From assembly GCF_001921215.1 (NCBI RefSeq), contig NZ_MSIF01000014.1, positions 1-64,000 of the forward strand: DNA of 64,000 nt, written 5' to 3'. The stretch is from Actinophytocola xinjiangensis. Lineage in GTDB: Bacteria; Actinomycetota; Actinomycetes; Mycobacteriales; Pseudonocardiaceae. A program made the translations under genes and the position numbers. Position 1 is the stretch's first letter. Each line of letters begins with the position of its first letter. Below the pieces are notes generated by a model. It did not search any database and was not told the origin of the DNA. It saw nothing but the letters and a program-made list of their open reading frames with translations. Positions 29,261 to 36,721 of the stretch are shown here, one piece after another.

Positions 29261-30253
29261 ATGACGGTACGGGTGGACCGCGAGTGGGACCGGCTGGAAG
29301 AGGTGGTGGTCGGCCGGGTGGCCGACTTCACCATCACCCCGGCGCTGGTCAAGGCAGCGCCAACACTGGACTTCCTGCCGGCCGGCGTCGGCGACCACTG
29401 GGTCGGCGCCGAGGGCAGACGCTGGTCGCAGGCCGACCCGGACACCTACGAGCGCTGCCGCGCCCAGGTCGACGCCCTGGCCGCTTTCCTGGCCGACCGG
29501 GGCGTGGCCGTCCACCGCCCCACGGAACTGACCGACGACGAGCAGGCGGTGCTGGCGGACCTGTCGTCGATGTCGAGCCAGGTGTTCACCAGGGACCCGA
29601 TGATCGTGATCGGCGACCGGGTGATCGAGGCGTCGCTGCGGATGCCGCACCGCTTCCGGGAACGTTTCGGCCTGCGCTCCCTGTTCGCCGACCTGGCGGC
29701 CCGAGGCGCCCGCCACGTCGTCGTGCCGCCCGGCTGCCCGGTTCCCCTCAACCGCGTCCCCACCGCCACCGGCCCCTACCTGGAAGGCGGCGACGTCCTC
29801 CTCTTCGGCGACGACGTCCTGGTCGGCGTCGGCGACGGCCGCTACGCCACCGACGAGGCCGGCGTGGCCTGGCTACGTGCCGAACTGGGCGACGGCTATC
29901 GCGTGCACCCCGTCCGCCTCCACCCCCGTGCCCTCCACCTCGACGACGGCCTCGCCGCCGTCCGAGAAGGCCTGGCGATCGTCGCCCCCGACCAGTTCCC
30001 CGACGGCCTCCCACCCCTGATCGCAGACTGGACCCACATCGAAGTCACCCTCGACGACGCCCTCAACCTGCTCGCCGCCAACGTCCTGGTCCTGGCCCCC
30101 AACGAGGTCATCGTCGACCCCCGAGCCCCCGCCCTGGCCGACGCCCTGCGCACCCACGACGTCACCGTCCACACCCTCGACTACGACGCCGTAACCCCCT
30201 TCGGCGGCGGCTTCCGCTGCTCCCACCACCCCATCCGCCGCATCCCGACCTGA
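29261..30253 (+). CDS. Amidinotransferase/arginine-deiminase superfamily protein
   Basis: 330-residue enzyme of the guanidino-group-modifying fold. Key text: SSQVFTRDPMIVI, PYLEGGDVLLFG (EGGD), LHLDDGLAAV (His-x-Asp) and a C-terminal GGGFRCSHHPIRR with the nucleophilic Cys. The order Asp/His/Cys matches glycine or inosamine-phosphate amidinotransferases rather than arginine deiminase. Amidino transfer from arginine to an amine is the predicted reaction. No biosynthetic cluster is next to it. The start is ATG 29261 because the longer frame lies within the divergent gene. Confidence 0.82.
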   Translation: MTVRVDREWDRLEEVVVGRVADFTITPALVKAAPTLDFLPAGVGDHWVGAEGRRWSQADPDTYERCRAQVDALAAFLADRGVAVHRPTELTDDEQAVLADLSSMSSQVFTRDPMIVIGDRVIEASLRMPHRFRERFGLRSLFADLAARGARHVVVPPGCPVPLNRVPTATGPYLEGGDVLLFGDDVLVGVGDGRYATDEAGVAWLRAELGDGYRVHPVRLHPRALHLDDGLAAVREGLAIVAPDQFPDGLPPLIADWTHIEVTLDDALNLLAANVLVLAPNEVIVDPRAPALADALRTHDVTVHTLDYDAVTPFGGGFRCSHHPIRRIPT

Positions 30254-30284
30254 AGGGCCTGCCCGCACTCGGCGAACAGGCCCT
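30254..30284. terminator. Hairpin terminator after the amidinotransferase gene
   Basis: AGGGCCTG and CAGGCCCT are 8-bp arms around a 15-base loop, immediately after the stop codon. Confidence 0.7.
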
Positions 30285-30426
30285 GACCTTAGCTGGGCAA
30301 TGGCGAAGTGACGTCGCGAGCTGACTCTGCGTAGTTGTGCTGTCGGGTGATGATACGTTCCGCAACCTCCTTGCGACGTACCCGGCAAATGCCTGAGTGT
30401 TCCCAGTCCAGGGAGAAACCACGAAG

Positions 30427-30897
30427 ATGCGAAGATCTCCTGCAGTTGGTGTGCTGGTTGCTGCCTCAATACTTCTTCTCGGTTGTTCTTCGCGTACCGG
30501 ATCTGATGAAGCGGTTGAGCGTGCAGGAGAAACCACCACCACCACGACTACGACGCCAGTACCGACGACCACCACAACAACCACGACGCCACCGGTTACA
30601 ATGGAGGTGGTGTTCGTTTACCCGTCAGGTGACCCAGTGCTGCCCGGCTACCCGCTGATCGTGCCTGTCGGCACGATTGACAGGCGGCTCGTGTCCTGGT
30701 TCGAGGGTCAGTTGATTGACGGGCAGGTGGTGGCACTAGCTCCCGGGGTTTACACGCCCTTCAATCCGGTTGTCCCCGATCTCGTCGACTACCTTGTCGG
30801 TCCCAGTAGTGGCGACTGTGCCGTACGCGAGAAGTTCTTCCCGGAAAGTGGGGGCGCGTGCTGGGACGGTGTTCAGCGCGGTTCAGCTGAGCCGTGA
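30427..30897 (+). CDS. Putative lipoprotein with a Thr/Pro tract, unknown function
   Basis: 156-residue predicted lipoprotein. ATG 30427 begins MRRSPAVGVLVAASILLLGC, with the lipobox LLLGC. A Thr/Pro-rich spacer (TTTTTTTTPVPTTTTTTTTPP) follows. A beta-rich domain carries MEVVFVYPSGDPVLPGYPLIVP and two Cys later (DCAVREKF, ACWDG). No homologous domain was recognised. The region is visibly richer in A/T than the flanks, and it borders the tRNA-associated insertion zone, so acquisition by transfer is likely. Nothing adjacent indicates function. The upstream 30285-30426 has no other gene. Confidence 0.6.
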   Translation: MRRSPAVGVLVAASILLLGCSSRTGSDEAVERAGETTTTTTTTPVPTTTTTTTTPPVTMEVVFVYPSGDPVLPGYPLIVPVGTIDRRLVSWFEGQLIDGQVVALAPGVYTPFNPVVPDLVDYLVGPSSGDCAVREKFFPESGGACWDGVQRGSAEP

Positions 30898-31015
30898 TCC
30901 CAACTTCCAGCCGCTCGGTCAAGTTCGAAAGATCGGGTTTGAAGTGATCGTCACGCAGACTGCGAGCTATGAATCGCGCAGTGCTCCTGGGGCGGTAACC
31001 CCTGATCACGCGCTG

Positions 31016-31347
31016 CGTTGCTCGGGACGCGGCGGGGGTGACCTGGCGCGAACGGCTTGGTGTTCGCGTCGGAGGTTGGGACGGAACTGGACGCGGCCAA
31101 CGTAAGAAGTGGCTTCCGCCGGATCGCGAAGGAAGCCGGGCTGGTCGCGAAGGACCGGACGTCCAGGGGGCTTCGTCACGGCTTTGCGTCGTTGCTCTCG
31201 GACGGTGGGCTGCCCATCGAGCAGATTTCGCGCCTTGTCGGCCGCGGCGGCACCGCCGTGACGGAGACCATCTACGGCACCGGCTCAACCCTCACGGTGG
31301 ACGGAGCGACGGCGATAGATCGCATCCTGCCGACCCGGATTGCTTGA
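31016..31347 (+). pseudogene. Decayed tyrosine integrase, remnant A
   Basis: C-terminal fragment of a phage/ICE-type tyrosine recombinase. The alternative start TTG 31057 gives VFASEVGTELDAANV and SRGLRHGFASLLSDGGLPIEQISRLVGR, with the LRHG box and a final Tyr in VTETIY. The second conserved His in the LVGH motif is an Arg. The 5' side is out of frame: compared with remnant B (34802 onwards), two bases are missing in the CGAACGCGGCTTGG stretch, giving a frameshift. No N-terminal domain is present. It ends next to the att-like repeat, where such int genes lie. Confidence 0.75.
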
Positions 31348-31445
<98 letters not shown>

Positions 31446-31666
31446 TGCAAGCCATGCTGCCCCTGATCGGCATAAATGTGCTGTTCAGGGGCCATCGTGC
31501 GTCCGTGGGCGTCCAAGGTTGTGCCGGGTTGAATGCGCCGATTGTCACTCAGTTGGTCACTCGTTTCTGTGCGGTACCGCACCCGATTCGGTGGCTTCCA
31601 GCTGGCGACCTAATTCGGCGAGCACGAGCGCGATCTTCACCCGAACCTCCGGAAACGGTGCCGATC

Positions 31667-32121
31667 GGACCATCCCCGCGCTCGCGGGGACGACGCCGCC
31701 ATCACCCAACCCCTTGCCCGCACCAGCGAACCAGCCCCGCGCTCGCGGGGACGACAACCGCGCGCCGATCTCGACGTGGTCGCCCGGAGGACCAGCCCCG
31801 CGCTCGCGGGGACGACTGGATCAGGTAGCCCCACGCGATGCCCTGATCGGGACCAGCCCTGCGCTCGCGGGGACGACCGTCTCGTCTTGTCGACGCCGCT
31901 CGGCGAGCACGGACCAGCCCCGCGCTCGCGGGGACGACGTGCGCACCCAGAGCGGCGGGGAGCACCACTACGGACCAGCCCCGCGCTCGCGGGGACGACG
32001 GCCGGGAGCTGACGCCCGAGGAGGCGGCGCTGGGACCAGCCCCGCGCTCGCGGGGACGACGCCGTCGCGGGGGAGATGGTCACGCCCGCCGCCGGACCAG
32101 CCCCGCGCTCGCGGGGACGAC
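31667..32121 (-). CRISPR. Type I-E-like CRISPR array, 8 repeats, 7 spacers, no cas genes nearby
   Basis: Repeats of 28 bp begin at 31667, 31728, 31789, 31850, 31911, 31972, 32033 and 32094. All seven spacers are 33 bp. The repeat read on the minus strand starts GTCGTCCCCGCG and ends GGGGCTGGTCC, with a CCCCGCG/CGCGGGG stem, as in actinobacterial I-E arrays. Repeats 1, 2 and 4 each have one mismatch. Degeneracy at the left end and lower-GC sequence on the right place the leader at the right, so crRNA transcription should be leftward. No Cas gene lies in the 64 kb. Confidence 0.95.
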
Positions 32122-32230
32122 ACTTCCTGAGCAGGGACGATGCTCGCGGTGGTGCCGTTTCTCATTCACTTTTCGGCTTTTTCCAGTTCCGTTGAATTGT
32201 GGTGGGATGTGGTGTGACGTTGGTCTGGGC
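32122..32230 (-). promoter_or_regulatory. Probable CRISPR leader
   Basis: AT-richer sequence next to the least degenerate repeat, with T-rich CGGCTTTTTCCAG at about 32175. No promoter boxes can be assigned reliably. Its extent is a guess. Confidence 0.45.
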
Positions 32231-32431
32231 TTGACGCTATCGGTCATTGCGCGCGTTTGTGGTGGTTCAGAGAGTCCGGTGCGGGAAAGTCGTCTGGCGT
32301 TCGAGTGCGTCCGTCAGGTGCGGCCTGATCGCTGAGATGCTGCGGCCACGCGGCCACATGTCAACCGCTCACGAGCTGCGACGGGATCCGTTCTGCGCGA
32401 CTTGCCTTTCGACAGCACCTGGTGGGCACGA

Positions 32432-32454
32432 AGGTACTCTCGGTGTGTGTACCT
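32432..32454 (+). promoter_or_regulatory. Inverted repeat upstream of the XRE gene, candidate operator
   Basis: AGGTAC (32432-32437) and GTACCT (32449-32454) face each other across 11 bases, about 73 bp before the regulator start. Confidence 0.4.
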
Positions 32455-32526
32455 CTTCGTGGAGGAACGCCCCCGGCCGACGGGTCGGGGACACGCGGGG
32501 AGGGTATCCGCGAAGAAGGTGATCCA

Positions 32527-33723
32527 ATGGACGACAGCGTTGGCAAACGCATCGCGAAGCGGCGCGGCAAGTTGTTCACCCAACAGGGACTCGCTGATCG
32601 CGCTCAGGTGAGTGTCGATGTGATTCGCAAACTTGAGCAGGGTCAGCGGCACACGGCGTCGGTCGATGTGTTCCAGCGCATCGCGCGTGCGCTCGACGTA
32701 CCCCTTTCGCGACTGCTCGACAAGCAGGACGCTGTACCGTCCGAGGACCCCGACGCTGGGGTCGTCGCGATCCGCCACGCACTCACCCCGGTTGATGACC
32801 TGCTTGACGATGACGTCATCGACACAGCGCCCCTCACCGTCGAAGACGCCGAACGCACCGTCACCTACATGTGGGGGTGCTACTGGTCCGGACGGTACGA
32901 GTTGCTGTCTCGGTTGCTGCCTGAAGCGCTCATAGGGCTGCGCGCGACCGCGTCCGCCGTGCCGGTCGCCGACAGGCCACGCGCCGCGCGCGCTCTCGCC
33001 CGGGGCTACCAAGCCGCAGGGGACACGCTCGTTCATCTCGACCAGCCGGACGCCGCGTGGCTGGCCATCCGTGAAGCCATGCGTGCCGCCCGCGAGTCCA
33101 ACGACGAACTGCTCGACGCGGCGCTGCGTGTGTCGGTGGCTTGGCAGCTGCTGGTGCAGGGTCGTTACGACGAATCTGAGCGGGTGGCGCTCGCCGCCGC
33201 ACGTGGTGTCGAACCGGCTGGTGACGTCAATGACGCTCAACTGGCCACGTACGGCGTCCTGACCAGCACCGCCGCTACCGCCGCCGCCCGCAGCCGCCGC
33301 GCCTCGACCGCCAACGATCTGTTGGGGGTTGCCGGCGAAGTGGCGAACAGGCTGGGGTACGAGCGGTCCGAGTGTCAGACCACGTTCGGCCCGGCGAAGG
33401 TCGCCATGATGAGTGTGGACTGCGCCGTCGTCCAGGACGACTACGGCGATGCGCTCGCGAACGCGCGCAACCTGCCGAGAGATGCGGCGTTGCCTCTCGC
33501 GTCCCGCGCTCGACACCTTGCCGACGTGGCAATGGCGCACCTTCGTCTGGGTCATGGCGACCGCGCCTTGACGACAATTCTGTCGATGGAGCAATTGGCA
33601 CCTGACTGGATCGAGTATCAGGCGCTGCCACGGCAGATGGTTTCCGAGTTGGTTGAGCAAGAACGGCGTGTCAGTGCGCCGCTCCGTGAGCTGGCGATTC
33701 GACTCGGCGCATATCCTGACTAA
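32527..33723 (+). CDS. XRE-family regulator with C-terminal helical repeat region
   Basis: 398-residue protein starting at ATG 32527. A helix-turn-helix occupies residues 5-65 (KRRGKLFTQQGLADRAQVSVDVIRKLEQGQ). A long helical region of TPR-like pairs (DTLVHLDQPDAAWLAIREAM, ARHLADVAMAHLRLGHGDRALTTI) fills the rest. Such proteins are common in actinobacterial integrative elements, where they sense an unknown ligand and often control a downstream orphan gene. The longer frame upstream crosses the candidate operator and is rejected. An AAGG ribosome site precedes the ATG. It is followed by a strong hairpin. Confidence 0.85.
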   Translation: MDDSVGKRIAKRRGKLFTQQGLADRAQVSVDVIRKLEQGQRHTASVDVFQRIARALDVPLSRLLDKQDAVPSEDPDAGVVAIRHALTPVDDLLDDDVIDTAPLTVEDAERTVTYMWGCYWSGRYELLSRLLPEALIGLRATASAVPVADRPRAARALARGYQAAGDTLVHLDQPDAAWLAIREAMRAARESNDELLDAALRVSVAWQLLVQGRYDESERVALAAARGVEPAGDVNDAQLATYGVLTSTAATAAARSRRASTANDLLGVAGEVANRLGYERSECQTTFGPAKVAMMSVDCAVVQDDYGDALANARNLPRDAALPLASRARHLADVAMAHLRLGHGDRALTTILSMEQLAPDWIEYQALPRQMVSELVEQERRVSAPLRELAIRLGAYPD

Positions 33724-33724
33724 G

Positions 33725-33786
33725 ACGATCGGTGGTAGGACGCTCTGTCCTACCACCGATCGTGTACTGGGGCAGAGCGTCCTACC
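33725..33786 (+). promoter_or_regulatory. Two mutually exclusive hairpins after the XRE gene
   Basis: Hairpin 1 has 17-bp perfect arms (33725-33741 and 33747-33763) with loop GCTCT. Hairpin 2 pairs GGTAGGACGCTCTG (33734-33747) with CAGAGCGTCCTACC (33773-33786). They share 33734-33747 and cannot form together. The arrangement resembles a terminator/antiterminator and lies about 205 bp before the next gene. The 33787-33990 gap contains no other assignable gene. Confidence 0.7.
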
Positions 33787-33993
33787 TTTCACCTGGGAAC
33801 TCTTCATACGGTCGCGTTTGTCGATCGAAAGAAGGTGTGTCCCACGTGGTGTGTCCGAGGCGTCAGGTCGGAGTGGATCTCGTTCGTAATCGTGGTGGGA
33901 CTCTCCTTCTCGCCGTTCGATGGCCGGTTCATGCCTACGATCCCGGCTGATTCCAATCGAAGATGACCGCGCCGACAATGGATAGCAGAAGTG

Positions 33994-34656
33994 ATGACCG
34001 ATAATGTGCGACACGCGCCGCAAGTTCACGACGGTCCTTCCAGTCGGCACCCTCTCGTGCCCTACATCAATGCCTGGTCCGAGGAGGAAGACCCTCCCGG
34101 TAAAGTCATCGAGATCCCGGGCAGGGGACTTGTCTACGCCGATGAATTGGTGACCGACCGCGACGACCGAGGCGTCCTCTGGTTCCGAACGATATCCCGG
34201 CCACGTCAAGGGCGTCCCAACTTCCAGCGTGTACACCCTCTCCGCCAGCGTCGGGCCATGCGTCGACTCCTCTGCCAGGTATGCGCTGAACCCGCGGACG
34301 TGACCGAGGACGGCGTTCTGTGGCTGCTCAAGGACCAACGCACCGACTGGCCTGACTGGCCCAAGGGCATGGGTGTCACCGAACCGCCTGTCTGCCTGTC
34401 ATGCGTCCCGGTGGCCGCGCGCCAGTGCCCCGCGCTGAGAAAAGGAGCCGCGGCCATCCGTGCCCGCAGTTTTCCCGTCAGTGGTGTTCGCGCCATGATC
34501 TACCGCAGTGGTCCTGATGGACTGAATCCGATCGGCGAGAAAAACATCCCCTATGGCAACTCGGCCCTTCGTTGGGCGCGGGCGATGAATCTCATACGGA
34601 AACTGAACGAATGTACCGTGGTCTCACTGGAAGAACTATGCCAAAAATCAAAATGA
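33994..34656 (+). CDS. Cys-rich orphan protein of the island, unknown function
   Basis: 220-residue protein not recognised. It has two CxxC pairs: LLCQVCAEPADV (centre) and PVCLSCVPVAARQC, suggesting a zinc ribbon. WLLKDQRTDWPDWPKG is Trp/Asp-rich. The C-terminal part (VVSLEELCQ) is helical. Similar small proteins often accompany XRE regulators in integrative elements, by recollection, but no function can be given. ATG 33994 is preferred to GTG 33991. The 3' end overlaps the start of the decayed integrase. Confidence 0.65.
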   Translation: MTDNVRHAPQVHDGPSSRHPLVPYINAWSEEEDPPGKVIEIPGRGLVYADELVTDRDDRGVLWFRTISRPRQGRPNFQRVHPLRQRRAMRRLLCQVCAEPADVTEDGVLWLLKDQRTDWPDWPKGMGVTEPPVCLSCVPVAARQCPALRKGAAAIRARSFPVSGVRAMIYRSGPDGLNPIGEKNIPYGNSALRWARAMNLIRKLNECTVVSLEELCQKSK

Positions 34657-35008
34657 TTCGGACATCGAAGCCGTGCGGGTACGTCAAGGTGTGGCGGTGG
34701 GTGCGTGCGGGTGGGGACACCAAGACCAAGAAGTCGCGCCGCTCGCTTGGTATCCCACAACGGTGCATCGATGCCCTACGGGCGCAGCAGGGACGGCACA
34801 ACGTTGCTCGGGACGCGGCGGGGGAGACCTGGCGCGAACGCGGCTTGGTGTTCGCGTCGGAGGTCGGGACGGAACTGGGCGCGAAGGACCGGCGCCTCGT
34901 GAGCTTCGTCACAGCTTCGTGTCGTTGCTTCGGGCGGTGGGCTGACCATCGAGTGGCACCGCCGTGACGGAGACCGTCTATCGGCACCAGCTCAACCCGG
35001 TTGCTTAG
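34638..35008 (+). pseudogene. Decayed tyrosine integrase, remnant B
   Basis: The central part keeps VWRWVRAGGDTKTKKSRRSL and GLVFASEVGTELGAKD, the core-binding/catalytic transition of a tyrosine recombinase. Relative to remnant A about 54 bp (DAANVRSGFRRIAKEAGLV) are missing after GTELG. The LRH box is out of frame (FVTASC), and the stop follows VAPP. The gene is therefore inactive. It ends 13 bp before the right 98-bp repeat, matching an int-attP arrangement. Confidence 0.75.
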
Positions 35009-35020
35009 TCAGGCAGTTAG

Positions 35021-35150
<130 letters not shown>

Positions 35151-35166
35151 TGGTCCGAGAGGAAGT

Positions 35167-36132
35167 CTAGCGGACGTCGGCGCCGGCTCCGAAGCGGGCG
35201 CCGTGTTTGTGGTTGTCGGGGGTGTTGTTGCCGGTCGGGCGGGGGACGAGGGTCAGGAGGCTGGCCTCGGGTGGGCAGGCGAAGCGGACCGGGGCGTAGG
35301 GCGAGGTGCCGAGGCCGGCGGACACGTGCAGCCACATGTGCGCGCCCCAGCGGGACGCTCCTCGGGCGCGGGAGCGGTCCAGTTCGCAGTTGGTGACGAT
35401 GGCCCCGTAGCCGGGGACGCGGAGTTGGCCGCCGTGGGTGTGGCCGGCCATCACCAGGTCGTAGCCGTCCTCGGCGAAGGAGTCGAGGACCCTCGGTTCG
35501 GGGGAGTGGGTCACGCCCAGGCGCAGCGCGGCCGCGCGGTCGGGGCGGCCGGCGATCTCGGAGTAGCGGTCGCGGTGCAGGTGCGGGTCGTCGACGCCGG
35601 CCACGGCGATGGACTGGCCGTCCACGGTCAGTAGCTGGCGGACGTGGGTCAGGTCGTGCCAGCCGCGTTCGATCAGGGCCGCGCGCAGGTCGCGCCAGGG
35701 CAGCGGGATGCCGTGGATCTTGCGCTTGGACTTGACCAGGTAGCGGACCGGGTTCTTCGGGCGTGGCGCGTAGTAGTCGTTGCTGCCGAAGACGAACACG
35801 CCCGGGCGGTCCAGCAGTGGGCCCAGCGCGCGCAGCACCGCCGGCACGGCGTGCCGGTGCGCCAGGTTGTCACCCGTGTTGACCACCAGGTCAGGGTTGA
35901 GCGCGTCGAGTTCGGCGACCCACCGCTGCTTGGACTTCTGGCCGGGCATCATGTGCAGGTCGGACAGGTGCAGCACGCGCAGCGGCCGCGCCCCCTCCGC
36001 CAGCACCGGCAGTTCGGCGCGGCGCAGGGTCCACCGGGTCCGTTCGATGCCCGCCGCATAGGCCACGGTCGCGGTGCCGACCGCCGTGGCGCCCAGTGCC
36101 GCCCGTCCGATGGTTCTCGCCAAGTTGCCCAC
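35167..36132 (-). CDS. Metallophosphoesterase (Rv3683-like)
   Basis: 321-residue calcineurin-like phosphoesterase. An N-terminal hydrophobic segment (AALGATAVGTATVAYAAG) suggests a membrane anchor or signal. Metal motifs are LSDLHM, GDN, GSND and VMAGHTHGGQL, all with the expected Asp, His and Asn. The GTG at 36132 is near the first family residues. It lies between tRNA-Pro and gatB/yqeY, as Rv3683 neighbours ponA2 in M. tuberculosis. The substrate is unknown; phosphodiester lipids or nucleotides are possible. The C-terminal tail has no motif. Confidence 0.88.
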   Translation of the reverse strand: MGNLARTIGRAALGATAVGTATVAYAAGIERTRWTLRRAELPVLAEGARPLRVLHLSDLHMMPGQKSKQRWVAELDALNPDLVVNTGDNLAHRHAVPAVLRALGPLLDRPGVFVFGSNDYYAPRPKNPVRYLVKSKRKIHGIPLPWRDLRAALIERGWHDLTHVRQLLTVDGQSIAVAGVDDPHLHRDRYSEIAGRPDRAAALRLGVTHSPEPRVLDSFAEDGYDLVMAGHTHGGQLRVPGYGAIVTNCELDRSRARGASRWGAHMWLHVSAGLGTSPYAPVRFACPPEASLLTLVPRPTGNNTPDNHKHGARFGAGADVR

Positions 36133-36189
36133 GACCCGAGCCTAGATGCGTGCGCCGCGTGACCGGTAACGGCCAGTAGGGTTCGACGC

Positions 36190-36660
36190 ATGGCTGAGCT
36201 CAAGGCACGCTTGCAGGCCGACCTCTCGGCGGCGATCAAGAACCGGGAGACCGTCCGGATGGCGTCGCTGCGGATGGCGTTGGCGGCGGTCACCACCGAG
36301 GAAGTCGCCGGGACGACCGCGCGGGAGCTCGCCGACGACGAGGTTGTGCGGGTGCTCGCCCGGGAGGTCAAGAAGCGCAAGGAGGCCGCTGAGGCCTTCG
36401 ACGGCGCCGGCCGGGTGGAACAGGCGCAGGCTGAGCGGGACGAGGCCGCCGTGCTCGGGGAGTACCTGCCCCGTCAGTTGTCCGACGAGGAGCTTGAGGG
36501 GCTGGTGGCTGAGGCTGTCGCCGAGGTGAGTGAGGCGTTGGGGAGTGCGCCGGGGCAGCGGCAGATGGGGCAGGTCATGAAGGTGGCCAACGGGAAGGTC
36601 GCCGGGCGGGCCGAGGGTGGGCGGGTCGCGGGATTCGTCCGGGCTCGTCTCCAGGGTTGA
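36190..36660 (+). CDS. GatB/YqeY-domain protein
   Basis: 156-residue YqeY-like protein. It resembles the tRNA-binding tail domain of GatB. Visible text: ELKARLQADLSAAIKNRE, AREVKKRKEAAEAF and EYLPRQLSDEELEGLV. The C-terminal QRQMGQVMKVANGKVAGRAEG is the YqeY/GatB signature. A standalone role in tRNA amidation is not established. It is divergent from the metallophosphoesterase and followed by a terminator before ponA2. Confidence 0.9.
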   Translation: MAELKARLQADLSAAIKNRETVRMASLRMALAAVTTEEVAGTTARELADDEVVRVLAREVKKRKEAAEAFDGAGRVEQAQAERDEAAVLGEYLPRQLSDEELEGLVAEAVAEVSEALGSAPGQRQMGQVMKVANGKVAGRAEGGRVAGFVRARLQG

Positions 36661-36682
36661 TTTCTGGCGATCCGAAAACAAG

Positions 36683-36714
36683 AACGGCCCGGACCAGATG
36701 TGGTCCGGGCCGTT
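36683..36714. terminator. Bidirectional hairpin terminator
   Basis: AACGGCCCGGACCA and TGGTCCGGGCCGTT are perfect 14-bp arms around GATG. The hairpin serves the converging yqeY-like and ponA2 genes; a T-run follows on the plus strand. Confidence 0.9.
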
Positions 36715-36721
36715 TCACTGC

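Noticed and set aside
31446-31666. Minus-strand frame ending VRVKIALVLAELGRQLEATES
   Set aside because: About 35 plausible residues, but it runs out of the CRISPR repeat without a start; too little to call.
31519-32130. Repeated open frames on both strands through the array (TSPALAGTT, SSPRARGW text)
   Set aside because: They are translations of the CRISPR repeat with period 61 and have no ribosome sites.
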